A stretch of DNA of 64,000 bases from Streptomyces sp. NBC_00273. GTDB taxonomy: Bacteria > Actinomycetota > Actinomycetes > Streptomycetales > Streptomycetaceae. The stretch lies in assembly GCF_036178145.1 (NCBI RefSeq), contig NZ_CP108067.1:6647501-6711500 (forward strand), in the 5' to 3' direction. The position numbers and the translations under genes are program-made. The notes below the pieces were generated by a model that was not told the origin of the DNA, ran no database searches, and was given only the letters and a program-made list of their open reading frames with translations. Below are positions 17,184 through 26,195 of the stretch, piece after piece; positions within the stretch are counted from its first letter, which is position 1; the number at the start of each line of letters is the position of its first letter.

Positions 17184-17198
17184 CTGACGAGGCGTCAG
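17184..17198. promoter_or_regulatory. CTGAC-N5-GTCAG operator before the F420 enzyme
   Basis: CTGACG-AGG-CGTCAG is a perfect inverted repeat with 6-bp arms, ending 19 bases before the ATG. Related dyads occur at 4207, 29974 and 36059, all before oxidative lipid-type genes. The regulator is not identified. Confidence 0.6.
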
Positions 17199-17212
17199 GT
17201 GACTGTAGGGCA

Positions 17213-17244
17213 ACGGCCCCCCGCCCGGAAGGGCGGGGGGCCGT
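17213..17244 (-). terminator. Perfect 14-bp stem terminator
   Basis: ACGGCCCCCCGCCC, loop GGAA, then its exact complement. It lies 22 bases after the stop of the proline-rich membrane protein gene on the minus strand and just before the F420 enzyme promoter, so it should insulate the two units. There is no T-tract, as is usual in Streptomyces. Confidence 0.85.
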
Positions 17245-17265
17245 CGGTGCGGGTCCGGGTGGCGG

Positions 17266-18102
17266 TCAGCCGCGCTGGATGCCCGAGGTGTCGTTCAGCA
17301 CGCCGCGGCGGCCGTCCTGGGTCTGGGCGATCAGGGCGGCCGCGCCACGCTGCTCGACGGCCAGGTACCAGGTGCCCGGGGCGAGTTCGGCGATCGGGGT
17401 CGGGGAGCCGTCCTCCGCGAAGAGCGGACGGGCCACCGGCACCGCGAACCAGAACGGCGTGAAGTCCGCCGCCGGAGCCGGAGCCGGAGCCGGAGTGTGC
17501 GCGGAGTCCTGCGGACCGGGACCCGGGGTCGGGGTCGGGTTCGGCGTGCCGCCGTACGGCGGGACCGGCTGCGGCGTGGAACCGTACGGCGTCTGCTGCG
17601 CGCCCGGGTAGCCGTACCCGGCACCCGGCTGGGGCTGGCCCGGCTGTCCGCCGTACGGCGGGACGGCGGCGGGACGCGGCTCCGGAACGAGCTGGCCGGC
17701 GAGCGCCGGGATCTTCGCACCGGCGATGGCCACACCGGCCAGGGCCAGCGTGCCCAGGAAGGCGAGGATGGAGCCCGCGCCCAGGTCGAGCACGTCCGGG
17801 CAGGCGATGAGCGCCCACAGCGACGACCAGGCGGCGGAGACGGCGAGCACGGTGCCCCACGCCGTCAGCGGCAGGCCGGCCAGCTTGCGCTCGGGCTGGA
17901 AGCGGGAGGCGATCAGCAGGCCGGCGGCGATGAAGGCGAGCAGGAAGATGCTGGGGAGCGCCAGGTAGTTGGAGTCAAGGTCCCACACGCTCGGCCGGTC
18001 GATACCGGTCGCGGAGTAGAAATCGAGGAACGAGGCGATGAACAGCAGCGCCGCTGCTCCGATCACCACGCCGTCGCCTCGAGTGAGGGAGCGGATGTTC
18101 AC
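17266..18102 (-). CDS. Four-helix membrane protein with Pro/Gly-rich linker and cytoplasmic tail domain
   Basis: The protein has 278 residues. Four hydrophobic segments occupy about residues 13-30, 47-67, 80-98 and 106-128. A linker rich in PYGG and P-T repeats (about 145-215) follows, then a small C-terminal domain (FWFAVPVARPLFAEDGS ... WYLAVEQRGAAALI). It resembles DUF5336-type proteins. The last domain looks like a self-contained beta-rich module, but I do not recognise it. The gene stands alone with a strong terminator behind it. Confidence 0.75.
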   Translation of the reverse strand: MNIRSLTRGDGVVIGAAALLFIASFLDFYSATGIDRPSVWDLDSNYLALPSIFLLAFIAAGLLIASRFQPERKLAGLPLTAWGTVLAVSAAWSSLWALIACPDVLDLGAGSILAFLGTLALAGVAIAGAKIPALAGQLVPEPRPAAVPPYGGQPGQPQPGAGYGYPGAQQTPYGSTPQPVPPYGGTPNPTPTPGPGPQDSAHTPAPAPAPAADFTPFWFAVPVARPLFAEDGSPTPIAELAPGTWYLAVEQRGAAALIAQTQDGRRGVLNDTSGIQRG

Positions 18103-18255
18103 GTCTTAGGTGTCCTTCTCGGTCTCGGTCGTCGTCTCGTGGTGCCGCGGTCGCAGAACGTGCCTGCAGCAGGGCGGGCGGGACCATGGTACGGAGGTTT
18201 CCGACGGCCGAGATGATCGGGGCGGCGGGTGGTCCCGCCGGACTCCCGAGGGGGA

Positions 18256-19251
18256 CTACCCGCCGAGGAAGCCGACGATGCCGTCCGCGATGCCCTGAGC
18301 CGCCTTCTGCCGCCACTCCGGACTCGTCAGCTGCGCCGCGTCCTTGGCGTCACGCATGTTGCCGCATTCGATGAACACCTTGGGCTGAGTTGACAGGTTC
18401 AGTCCGCCGAGGTCGTCGCGGACGACCAAACCGGTACCGCTGCCGAGGTAGTTGGCGGGAGCGGAGCCGGTGGTGCGGGCGAAGTTGCCGGCGATCCGCT
18501 CGCCCAGCTCCCGGGACGGTCCGACGATCTTCGCGGTGTCCGCGGCGCCGCCCTTGACCTTGGCCGGGAGGATGACGTGGAAGCCGCGGTTGCCCGCCGA
18601 GACCCCGTCGGCATGGACGGACACGACGGCGTCGGCCTTCGCCTCGTTGCCGATGCGGGCGCGCTCGGTGATGCAGGGCCCCCACGGGCGGTCGGCCTGG
18701 TGGGTGAGGACCACCTTGGCCCCCTGGGCCTCCAGGGCGGTCCGCAGGCGCCGGGAGACGTCGAGGGTGAAGTCCGCCTCCTTGTAGCCGGCGTTGGTGG
18801 TGGTGCCGGTGGTGTCGCACTCCTTGCGGCCCGTGCCGATGTCGACCTGCTGGTCGATCTCGTCGGTGTGCTCGAAGTTCCCGGCGTTGTGGCCGGGGTC
18901 GACGACCACGGTCTTGCCGGTGAGCGGGCCCTTGGCGGGGGCCGGCGCGGGTGCGGCGGCGGTGGTGCTCTGACTGGCGCTGGGGCTCGTGCTCTCGCTG
19001 GGCGCGGAGCCAGGCTTCGCGTCCCGCTGGCCCGGCGACAGGGGCGCGTGCGAGGCGGACGCCGGCGTCGAGCGGGACGGCCCGTCGGACCCCGTCCCGG
19101 CGAACGCCTGGGTCAGGACCCAGCCCGCCAGAGTGGCCGGGGCGAGCGCGGCAACCCCGACGACGAGCGTGGCGCGTCGGGTGAACCAGGGCCGGTCCGG
19201 ATCGATGGAGGAGCCGGACTCGGGGGGCGGGGGGCTGTTGTCGTTGCGCAC
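18256..19251 (-). CDS. N-acetylmuramoyl-L-alanine amidase (Amidase_3), exported
   Basis: The protein has 331 residues from a GTG at 19251. An N-terminal cytoplasmic part is followed by one membrane or signal helix (ATLVVGVAALAPATLAGWVL, about 28-47), a Ser/Ala/Pro linker, and the Amidase_3 domain from about residue 110. Zinc ligands are expected at His in VVVDPGHNAG, Glu in YKEADFTLD and His in SVHADG, and the catalytic Glu is in KVFIECGNM. It should cut the bond between muramic acid and the stem peptide of the cell wall. The CDTTG segment is a small insertion. It is not in an operon. Confidence 0.9.
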   Translation of the reverse strand: MRNDNSPPPPESGSSIDPDRPWFTRRATLVVGVAALAPATLAGWVLTQAFAGTGSDGPSRSTPASASHAPLSPGQRDAKPGSAPSESTSPSASQSTTAAAPAPAPAKGPLTGKTVVVDPGHNAGNFEHTDEIDQQVDIGTGRKECDTTGTTTNAGYKEADFTLDVSRRLRTALEAQGAKVVLTHQADRPWGPCITERARIGNEAKADAVVSVHADGVSAGNRGFHVILPAKVKGGAADTAKIVGPSRELGERIAGNFARTTGSAPANYLGSGTGLVVRDDLGGLNLSTQPKVFIECGNMRDAKDAAQLTSPEWRQKAAQGIADGIVGFLGG

Positions 19252-19345
19252 GCCGCGATGCTAGACCCGCCTCCCGCCGCCCGTCCGGACCGTAGGCCAT
19301 CCGAAGGCGTGGTGCGATGGTATGCCTGGCGTTCATCGGGACGGA

Positions 19346-19960
19346 TCAGGCCCGGCCTTCACGCCCGCGCGCCGAGCGCACCCACGCCCACACCACGTGC
19401 CCCACGAGGGCCAGGGCGGTGAGGACGGAGATCACGCGAATCGTGCTCCAGGTCAGTTCGACGAACCTTCCCGCAGTGGCCGCTTCCATTTTCAGACGGG
19501 CGGTCGTCTCGACGTAGACGATGAGCGGAACGAGGAGACGGAACGAAAGTCCGCCGATTCCCGGGATCCGCGCCAGGTTCCCGAAGAGGCCCAACGGGGC
19601 GCCGAAAAAGAAAGCGGCAATTCCCCAGAAAAAGATTCCCGACGAGACGCCGTCCCCGACCATCCCGTCGCCCGTCATTCCGATGGGCGCGACGGGGCTC
19701 AGCCATTTGAGGAGGTAGTAGACGACCACGCCGACTGCCAATGCTGAAGATGCCAGGCAGGCGGACTCCACCTTCGATTTCCTGGTGTACCCGACGAGGA
19801 AGGCGAAGCACGCCCACGACCATCCTCCGGAGAACACGAGGTTCACCACGTGAAAGACCGGGCCGTCGAACTTGCCCGAGAGTGCACCGAGGACGCCGAT
19901 CAGTGCACCCGCCCCGAGGGTCAGAAGCGCGGACATGGTGCGAGTGCGCAGAAAATTCAC
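19346..19960 (-). CDS. Integral membrane protein, DUF6518-like
   Basis: The protein has 204 residues with about six membrane helices. An ATG at 19960 starts the chain MNFLRTRTMSALL. It has lower GC and less biased third positions than its neighbours (see for example 19600-19700), which hints at later acquisition. It resembles the DUF6518 family of Streptomyces membrane proteins. No function is known. Confidence 0.7.
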   Translation of the reverse strand: MNFLRTRTMSALLTLGAGALIGVLGALSGKFDGPVFHVVNLVFSGGWSWACFAFLVGYTRKSKVESACLASSALAVGVVVYYLLKWLSPVAPIGMTGDGMVGDGVSSGIFFWGIAAFFFGAPLGLFGNLARIPGIGGLSFRLLVPLIVYVETTARLKMEAATAGRFVELTWSTIRVISVLTALALVGHVVWAWVRSARGREGRA

Positions 19961-20121
19961 GTCGTGCTTCCCTGTCTGCGGGTCACCGATAGAAGGGGTC
20001 GGCCACCTTCTCTCTTGCTCGCCCGTGGAGGCCAGAGGTGATCATCTGCGAGTTCTGGCCTCCTGTGAAGTGATTTCTGACAGGTTGGCCTGATTCGGAA
20101 TGGTCGGCGGCTCGGAGCGGC

Positions 20122-20571
20122 CTAGAAGGGCGGCCAGTCGGAACCCGGAGGCGGGGCGGGAGAGACCCTGTTGTCGTTCCGCATTTCGAGGGGCCAGCGC
20201 TCGTCGATGACCGTAACGGCCTCCTTGCACGCCTCGCAGGTATTCGGCCAGTGGGATTTCCACAGGTACGGCGAAGCGGTGAGGCCCTCGTGGGCGATAC
20301 CGCACAGCGTCGCTCCGAAGCCCTCGGCGGAGTACGCGTACGCCACGTCGAACGCGTGGCCGACGTCCTCCGGGAGCTGCGGGGATTCCGCCAGCTCCCA
20401 CCGTATGTAGCCGTACTGCGGCCGCAGTACCTCGCGCGGGTCGTATCCGAATTCGGTCCAGGCGTAGCACCAGGGGCAGAACCAGCGTTCCTTCACCGTC
20501 CTGTCCCACCGCATCCGCGGTTCACTCACCGGCATTCGGCGCATCTCATGGCCGCAGACATCACAGATCAC
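20122..20571 (-). CDS. Zinc-ribbon-like hypothetical protein
   Basis: The protein has 149 residues from a GTG at 20571. It opens with CDVCGHEM and, near residues 32-35, CPWC, which together make a likely zinc ribbon. A later CEACKEAV could form part of a second site. The remainder is acidic and aromatic with no recognised domain. Codon use is more relaxed than in flanking genes, as with the neighbour at 19346. Function unknown. Confidence 0.65.
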   Translation of the reverse strand: MICDVCGHEMRRMPVSEPRMRWDRTVKERWFCPWCYAWTEFGYDPREVLRPQYGYIRWELAESPQLPEDVGHAFDVAYAYSAEGFGATLCGIAHEGLTASPYLWKSHWPNTCEACKEAVTVIDERWPLEMRNDNRVSPAPPPGSDWPPF

Positions 20572-20674
20572 ACCGCATTCTGCCTGACCGTCGGCAGCCG
20601 CACGCGTCTGTCGTTGCGTGCGGTGCCGGGAGGCGCGATTCCGCCAAGGTCCGGCACGATCCGGCAGATACGGC

Positions 20675-21316
20675 TCAGATGCCGGCGCCCGTGCGCCGCA
20701 GCACGCGCAGCGAGTCGGTGACGGAGATCTCCTCGAAGGCGCCCGAGGCCAGGGCCCGCAGATAGATCCGGTACGGGGCCTGGCCGCCGTCGGCCGGGTC
20801 CGGGAAGACGTCGTGGATGACGAGCGTGCCGCCCTCCGCGACGTGCGGGGCCCAGCCCTCGTAGTCGCCGCTCGCGTGCTCGTCCGTGTGGCCGCCGTCG
20901 ATGAAGACGAAGCCGAGCTTTCCGCCCCAGGCCGCCGCGACCTGCGGGGACCGGCCGACGATCGCGATCACGTGGTCCTCCAGCCCGGCCTTGTGCAGGG
21001 TCCGGCGGAAGGTCGGCAGGGTGTCCATCAGCCCGACCTCCGGGTCCACGACCGTCGGGTCGTGGTACTCCCAGCCCGGCTGCTGCTCCTCGCTGCCCCG
21101 GTGGTGGTCGACGGTGATCGCCGCCACGCCGGCCCCGCGGGCGGCATCGGCGAGCAGGATGGTGGAGCGGCCGCAGTACGTGCCGACCTCCAGCAGCGGC
21201 AGCCCGAGCGCCCCGGCCGCGGCGGCCGCCTCGTACAGGGCGAGGCCCTCGCGTACGGGCATGAACCCCTTGGCGGCCTCGAAGGCGGCGAGTGTCTCCG
21301 GCTTGGGGGTGGCCAT
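20675..21316 (-). CDS. Class I SAM-dependent methyltransferase (Methyltransf_24 type)
   Basis: The protein has 213 residues. LLEVGTYCGRSTILLA (about residues 41-56) is the SAM-binding loop, and AAITVDHHRGSEE and FVFIDGGHTDEHASGDYEGW are the metal/acceptor signatures of the O-methyltransferase group that includes TylF-like and catechol-type enzymes. It is cytoplasmic and monocistronic. The acceptor is unknown. Confidence 0.88.
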   Translation of the reverse strand: MATPKPETLAAFEAAKGFMPVREGLALYEAAAAAGALGLPLLEVGTYCGRSTILLADAARGAGVAAITVDHHRGSEEQQPGWEYHDPTVVDPEVGLMDTLPTFRRTLHKAGLEDHVIAIVGRSPQVAAAWGGKLGFVFIDGGHTDEHASGDYEGWAPHVAEGGTLVIHDVFPDPADGGQAPYRIYLRALASGAFEEISVTDSLRVLRRTGAGI

Positions 21317-21410
21317 GGTTCCTCCGGCGGTGATCGTGTGTGGCGGCCCATCGTGCCCTACCCGCTGGTAGGACGCTATGGCCGGGGTGTGCTCGTACGC
21401 CGCCGCCCGG

Positions 21411-23285
21411 TCAGCGGCCGAACAGTCGGGACAGGCCGCCCGCCCCGCCCGTCCCCTCGGCCCGCCGCTGCTCCCGTACGGCGCGCCGGAATTCCGCCCG
21501 GGTGTCCGAGACCTCCTGGGCCAGGTCCTGCATGCCGGGGAGGAAGGGGAGCCGGCGCAGCAACGGGTTCAGGTGCGCCAGGGCGGCCGCCGGATCGCCC
21601 GCCTCGCCGATGGTGCGGAGCACCCGGTGGGCCACTTCCGGATCGCCGCGCTCGGCGAGTTCGGCGAGGTTCGGGAAGAGCCGCCAGTACAGGAGCGCGG
21701 CGCCGGCGACGTCACCGACCAGCCAGGCGTCGTGGGCCAGCCTGCGCCGCACGTCCAGCAGGACGGGACTGTCGGCGGTCAGCGCCCATTCCAGGTCGGG
21801 CAGCAGCGGCCCCAGCCAGGCGCGCTCGCTCAGCGCGCGCTCCCGGCTGCGCGCGTCCCACTGGCCGTCGCGGGCGCGGGCGCCCCGGTGCATGGCCGAC
21901 GCGAGGTGGTAGCGGGCGGTCAGCGTGACCAGGCCGTGCGTGCCGAACACCTGCGTCGCCTGCTCGACGAGCTCGCGCAACTCCTGCTCGTGCCGGCGGC
22001 CGTCCCCGGACCCGAAGGCCGCCGCCTCGCCGACCCAGGCGGCGCGCCCGGTGATCGTGTCCGGATGATCCAGGCCCAAGACCCGCACCATGCGCGGCAG
22101 CAGGCGTTCCAGATCGATCGTCCTGGACGGCCCGGCGACCCGCATCACGCGGTGGTAGGCGGCCCGCACCGTCAGGGCGTCCTGCGCGCCGAGCTCCTCG
22201 GTCAGGTCGTCGGTCAGCATGCGTAGCCGTTGCACGACGTCGGCCGGTTCGTCCTCCAGCAGCTGCGTCAGCCGGCGCTCCAGCATCGCGCGCACCGGAT
22301 CGGCTGCCGCGGTGTGCACGGTCGGGGCGTACGACGGCGGGGGCGGGAAGGACGACACCGCCGGTGCGGGTGGCGACGCCTGCGGCTCGGCGGCCTCGCT
22401 CCGGGCGATCTCCGCCAGCCGCCGGGACACCTCGGCCGCGTCCGCGGGCCGGTCCGCCGGGTCCTTCGCGAGCAGCTCCAGCACGAGGGAGTCCAGCGCG
22501 GACGGCAGCTCCGCCCGCAGCGAACTCGGCGCGGGCGGTGCGGTCGTGAGGTGCTGGGCGAGCAGCTCGTGCATCTCGCGCGCGGCGAAGGGACGGCTGC
22601 CGGTCAGCAGTTCCGTCAGTACGCAGCCCAGGGCGTAGAGGTCGGCCCGCCCGTCGACGGGCACGCCGTTCGCCCCGCCGGTCCACCGCTCGGGAGCCAT
22701 GTACGGGAAGGAGCCGATGATCATGCCGGTGGCCGTCAGCCCCGTCGTGGTGGTGACGGCGCCGCTGCCGCCCCCGGCCTTGGCGATGCCGAAGTCGAGC
22801 ACCTTCGTCAGCCCGCCGTCGGTGACCATCACGTTGGCCGGCTTGACGTCCCGGTGGACGATGCCGGCGGCGTGGGCCGCCCCCAGCGCGTCCGCGATGC
22901 GCCCGGCCCACTCCAGGGCGTCCGCGAGCGGCGGTACGCCGGCTTCCAGCACCTCGGCCAGGCTGCGGCCGCGGAGCAGCTCCATGACGAGGTAGACGGC
23001 GTCGCGGCCCTCGCGCTCGGTGCGGCCGAAGTCGTGGATGATCGCGATGTTGGGGTGCGCGAGGTTCCCGGCGAGGCTGGCCTCCCGCTCGAAGCGGCGG
23101 GTGTCCTCCGGCGTCTGCGGATAGCCGATCTTGACGGCGACCTGGCGGCCCACCCGGCTGTCCTCGGACCGCCACACCTCGCCGAAGCCGCCCCGGCCGA
23201 GCAACTCGGCCAGCGCGTACCGGCCTTCGATCACTTCCCGCACCTGCCAGGCCCCCGTCACCACAAGATCAGTTCGGCAGAGCAT
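21411..23285 (-). CDS. Cytoplasmic Ser/Thr protein kinase with C-terminal helical domain
   Basis: The protein has 624 residues. The kinase domain covers about residues 20-290: GRGGFGEVW (P-loop), VAVKIG (Lys), GIVHRDVKPANVMV (catalytic Asp), DFGIAKA, APERW and LYALGCVLTELLTG. No membrane helix follows. After a Pro-rich linker, residues 330-600 are helical and resemble the tetratricopeptide-like tails of some Streptomyces kinases. The ATG at 23285 is the longest start; GTG codons at 23261 and 23243 are plausible alternatives because the kinase domain begins only at VIEGRYALAE. It is divergent from an XRE regulator, and a second kinase lies downstream of that. Confidence 0.9.
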   Translation of the reverse strand: MLCRTDLVVTGAWQVREVIEGRYALAELLGRGGFGEVWRSEDSRVGRQVAVKIGYPQTPEDTRRFEREASLAGNLAHPNIAIIHDFGRTEREGRDAVYLVMELLRGRSLAEVLEAGVPPLADALEWAGRIADALGAAHAAGIVHRDVKPANVMVTDGGLTKVLDFGIAKAGGGSGAVTTTTGLTATGMIIGSFPYMAPERWTGGANGVPVDGRADLYALGCVLTELLTGSRPFAAREMHELLAQHLTTAPPAPSSLRAELPSALDSLVLELLAKDPADRPADAAEVSRRLAEIARSEAAEPQASPPAPAVSSFPPPPSYAPTVHTAAADPVRAMLERRLTQLLEDEPADVVQRLRMLTDDLTEELGAQDALTVRAAYHRVMRVAGPSRTIDLERLLPRMVRVLGLDHPDTITGRAAWVGEAAAFGSGDGRRHEQELRELVEQATQVFGTHGLVTLTARYHLASAMHRGARARDGQWDARSRERALSERAWLGPLLPDLEWALTADSPVLLDVRRRLAHDAWLVGDVAGAALLYWRLFPNLAELAERGDPEVAHRVLRTIGEAGDPAAALAHLNPLLRRLPFLPGMQDLAQEVSDTRAEFRRAVREQRRAEGTGGAGGLSRLFGR

Positions 23286-23441
23286 TATCGCCGCACGTGA
23301 GTGAAGCGGCTGCCGACCGCTTCTGACCGACCGTGACCGATCGCGTGATTCGCATCACCTGTGCGCATCCGGCTGATTACGCTCGGCGACAGGGCGAAAC
23401 GAACGCCGAACGCACAGCGTGAACTTGGGGGTGACCACCTC

Positions 23442-24290
23442 ATGGTCAAGATCCGCGAGCTCGATCCCAGCGCCTCGCCGCTGGACTTCTACGGGTACGA
23501 ACTGCGGCGCCTGAGGGAGCAGGCCGGCCTGAAGCAGGCGCAGTTGGGCGAGATCATCTTCTGTACGGGCTCCCTGATCGGCCAGATCGAGACGACGAAG
23601 CGCGTCCCGACCCGGGACTTCTCGGAGCGGGTGGACGCGGCCCTCAACACCGGCGGGGTGTTCTCGCGACTGGTGGGCCTGGTGCTGCGGAGCGTGCTGC
23701 CGACGTGGTTCCAGCCGTACGCGGAGATGGAGGCCCGGGCCTCGTACATCTCCACCTTCCAGGCGCAGTTGGTCTACGGGCTGCTGCAGACGCCCGCCTA
23801 CGCGCGCGCCGTGCTCGGGGTGCGGACCGAGGGGGACCTCGACGCGAAGGTGGCCGCGCGGATGGACCGGCAGCGGATCCTCGACCGCGAAGACCCGCCA
23901 CTGATGTGGGTGGTGATGAGCGAGGCCGTGCTGCACCAGGAGACCGGCGGCCGGGAGGTCATGCGGAACCAGCTCGCACACTTGCTGGCCCTGCAGAGGA
24001 GGGAGTGGGTGAAGGTGCAGATCCTGCCGTTCGAGGCGGGCGCCCATGCGGGGCAGATGGGCTCGTTCACCCTCCTGCGGTTCGACGATGACCCCGACAT
24101 CGTCTACACCGAGGACTTCGTGCAGGGCCATATGACGGCCAATCCGCCCGCTCTCAGGGAGGGTTCGCTCCGATACGATCATCTGCAGGCAGCCGCCCTG
24201 TCCCTGGAGGACTCGGTGGCACGGATCGCCCGCGTAATGGAGGAGCGTTATGGACACCGTCCGGAACCTGACGGGCGCGCAGTGGCGTAA
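23442..24290 (+). CDS. XRE-family helix-turn-helix regulator with DUF5753
   Basis: The protein has 282 residues from the ATG at 23442. The HTH is LRRLREQAGLKQAQLGEIIF with the second helix TGSLIGQIETTKR. The DUF5753 domain follows (WFQPYAEMEARASYISTFQA ... VYGLLQTPAYARAVL). In Streptomyces these proteins are paired with DUF397 proteins and many influence development or secondary metabolism. The 3' end overlaps the DUF397 gene by 41 bases. The longer frame from 23361 includes sequence unlike the family and is rejected. Confidence 0.92.
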   Translation: MVKIRELDPSASPLDFYGYELRRLREQAGLKQAQLGEIIFCTGSLIGQIETTKRVPTRDFSERVDAALNTGGVFSRLVGLVLRSVLPTWFQPYAEMEARASYISTFQAQLVYGLLQTPAYARAVLGVRTEGDLDAKVAARMDRQRILDREDPPLMWVVMSEAVLHQETGGREVMRNQLAHLLALQRREWVKVQILPFEAGAHAGQMGSFTLLRFDDDPDIVYTEDFVQGHMTANPPALREGSLRYDHLQAAALSLEDSVARIARVMEERYGHRPEPDGRAVA

Positions 24291-24516
24291 GTCTTCGTAC
24301 AGCTCCGACACCGGCGGCGAGTGCGTCGAGTGCGCGCCGCTCGGTGACACCGGCTGGCTCAAAGCCTCGTACAGCGGGGACACCGGAGGCGAGTGCGTCG
24401 AGATCGCCGCTCAGCCCTGCCGCGTCGCCGTACGGGACTCCAAGAACCCCGAGGGTCCCGTATTCACCGTCCACCCCGCGGCGTTCGAGGCGTTCGTGAA
24501 GTCCCTCTCGGTATGA
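24250..24516 (+). CDS. DUF397 protein with an internal duplication
   Basis: The protein has 88 residues. The DUF397 hallmark WRKSSYSSDTGGECVE appears at residues 12-27 and is repeated as WLKASYSGDTGGECVE at about 36-51. The usual C-terminus (VRDSKNPEGPVFTVHPAAFEAFV) follows. Most DUF397 proteins have the motif once and are about 60 residues long, so this one carries an in-frame duplication of roughly 24 codons. It overlaps the XRE gene by 41 bases and is the expected partner of that regulator. Confidence 0.92.
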   Translation: MDTVRNLTGAQWRKSSYSSDTGGECVECAPLGDTGWLKASYSGDTGGECVEIAAQPCRVAVRDSKNPEGPVFTVHPAAFEAFVKSLSV

Positions 24517-24550
24517 TCCGCTCCCTGACGACGGGGAGGGAGTCGGGGGA

Positions 24551-26149
24551 ATGGAGCGCGTAGGACCGGCCGGTCCGACGCACGTGGGGCCGTTCAAGGT
24601 GGCCGGCGTGCTCGGGCAGGGAGGCATGGGGCGGGTACTGCTGTGCGCGGGGCCTGACGGGCGGCTCGTCGCCGTCAAGCAGGTGCTCGCGCACTTCGCC
24701 GACGACGAGGACTTCCGGGCCCGTTTCCGGCGCGAGGTCGCGGCCTCGCGCAAGGTCTCCGGTGCCTACACGGCGGCCGTCATGGACGCCGACCCGGACG
24801 CGCCGACACCGTGGCTGGCCTCGGTGTTCGTGTCCGGGCCCTCGCTCGGGGACGTGGTCAGGGCGGACGGCGTGCTGGAGGAAGCCGTCGTCCACAGGCT
24901 GGCAGCGGGGCTCGCGTCGGCGCTCGCGGAGATCCACCGGGCGGGGCTGATCCACCGGGACCTCAAGCCCGACAACGTGCTCCTGACCGAGGACGGGGTA
25001 CGCGTCATCGACCTCGGCATCGCGCGGGTCACCGAGGGCGAGGTCGAGGGCGACACCGGGCTGACGCGCACCGGCTGGGTGATCGGTTCGCCCTCCTTCA
25101 TGTCGCCCGAGCAGGCCGAGAGCAAGCCGCTGACACCGGCGAGCGACGTGTTCTCGCTCGGATCGATGCTGGTCATGGCGTTCACCGGCAGCAGCCCCTT
25201 CGCCGGGACCTCGACCCTTCAGACGCTCTACGACGTGGTGCACTCCACCCCCGACCTGAGCGCGGTGCCCGACGGGCTGCGCGGGATCGTGGAGCGCTGC
25301 CTGGCCAAGGACCCGGCAGCCAGGCCCACCCCGGCGCAGCTGCTCGAACTCCTCGGGCCGGTCGCTCCGACAGGCCTGCAGTGGCCGCCCGCCGTGTACC
25401 GGATGCAGGCCGAGCAACGGGCGGAGATCGACCAGCTGCTGTCCGCCGACACGGCGACCGTGGTGGCGCCGCCGCCGGAACCGCTCCCCGTGCCGGAGTC
25501 CGTGCCGGAGCCCGAGCCCGAGCCGGATGAAGTGGTGGAGCGGGCGGCCGAGGTCTCGGAGTCCGCCCCGCCGGCCGAGCCGGCGCCGACCCCGCCCCGG
25601 CGGCGGTCGCGCACGGTGGCCCTGGTGGCCGCCGGAGTGCTGGTGGCGACGGGCGTCGGCGTGGCTGCGTACACCCTGGACCGGCGGGCGGCGGAAGGCT
25701 CCGGTCCCGCGGCCTACGCCGACGTACCGGCCTGCCAGAAGGCCACCCAGTACCTCCCCCTGACCGGGCGGGACGCCAAGGAGGACTCCCACAGCGCGAG
25801 CAAGACCGAGGTGCATACGACGTGCACCTGGTACGACTCGCTGGCCGGCCGGCGGACGGCGCTGGTCCGGTGGGACGTCAAGCGGGGCGGTGACGACGGC
25901 GCCAACGCGAAGCTCCAGCAGGCCGGTTTCGCCACGGACGCGTCCGGGGCGAAGCGGGTGAACAACCTCGGATTCGGCGACGGGGCGTACTGGGCGTCCC
26001 CCGGCAGTACCGAATGGACCTGCGCGCTCTCCGTCCGGCACGGCAACCTGGTCGTCTGGGTCGGCCTCTACCAGCCCGGGGGCTGCGAGCAGAAGGCCAA
26101 GGAGATCGCCAAAGCCGCGCTGAAGCCCGTGCCGGTCAAATCCGGCTGA
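24551..26149 (+). CDS. Membrane-spanning Ser/Thr protein kinase with extracellular domain
   Basis: The protein has 532 residues. Kinase motifs: LGQGGMGRVLL, VAVKQVL, LIHRDLKPDNVLL, DLGIARV and SPEQAE (about residues 15-270). An acidic Pro/Glu linker leads to one membrane helix (VALVAAGVLVATGVGVAAYTL, about residues 356-376). The outer domain of about 150 residues has cysteines in PACQK, TTCTW, WTCAL and GGCEQ, which could form two disulfides. This is a PknB-like receptor kinase with a non-PASTA sensor. It lies 34 bases after the DUF397 gene and may be co-transcribed with it. Confidence 0.92.
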   Translation: MERVGPAGPTHVGPFKVAGVLGQGGMGRVLLCAGPDGRLVAVKQVLAHFADDEDFRARFRREVAASRKVSGAYTAAVMDADPDAPTPWLASVFVSGPSLGDVVRADGVLEEAVVHRLAAGLASALAEIHRAGLIHRDLKPDNVLLTEDGVRVIDLGIARVTEGEVEGDTGLTRTGWVIGSPSFMSPEQAESKPLTPASDVFSLGSMLVMAFTGSSPFAGTSTLQTLYDVVHSTPDLSAVPDGLRGIVERCLAKDPAARPTPAQLLELLGPVAPTGLQWPPAVYRMQAEQRAEIDQLLSADTATVVAPPPEPLPVPESVPEPEPEPDEVVERAAEVSESAPPAEPAPTPPRRRSRTVALVAAGVLVATGVGVAAYTLDRRAAEGSGPAAYADVPACQKATQYLPLTGRDAKEDSHSASKTEVHTTCTWYDSLAGRRTALVRWDVKRGGDDGANAKLQQAGFATDASGAKRVNNLGFGDGAYWASPGSTEWTCALSVRHGNLVVWVGLYQPGGCEQKAKEIAKAALKPVPVKSG

Positions 26150-26195
26150 GATACGTCCCGGTCCCGCACCGGATCGCCGAGAGAAGAGCCCTTCC

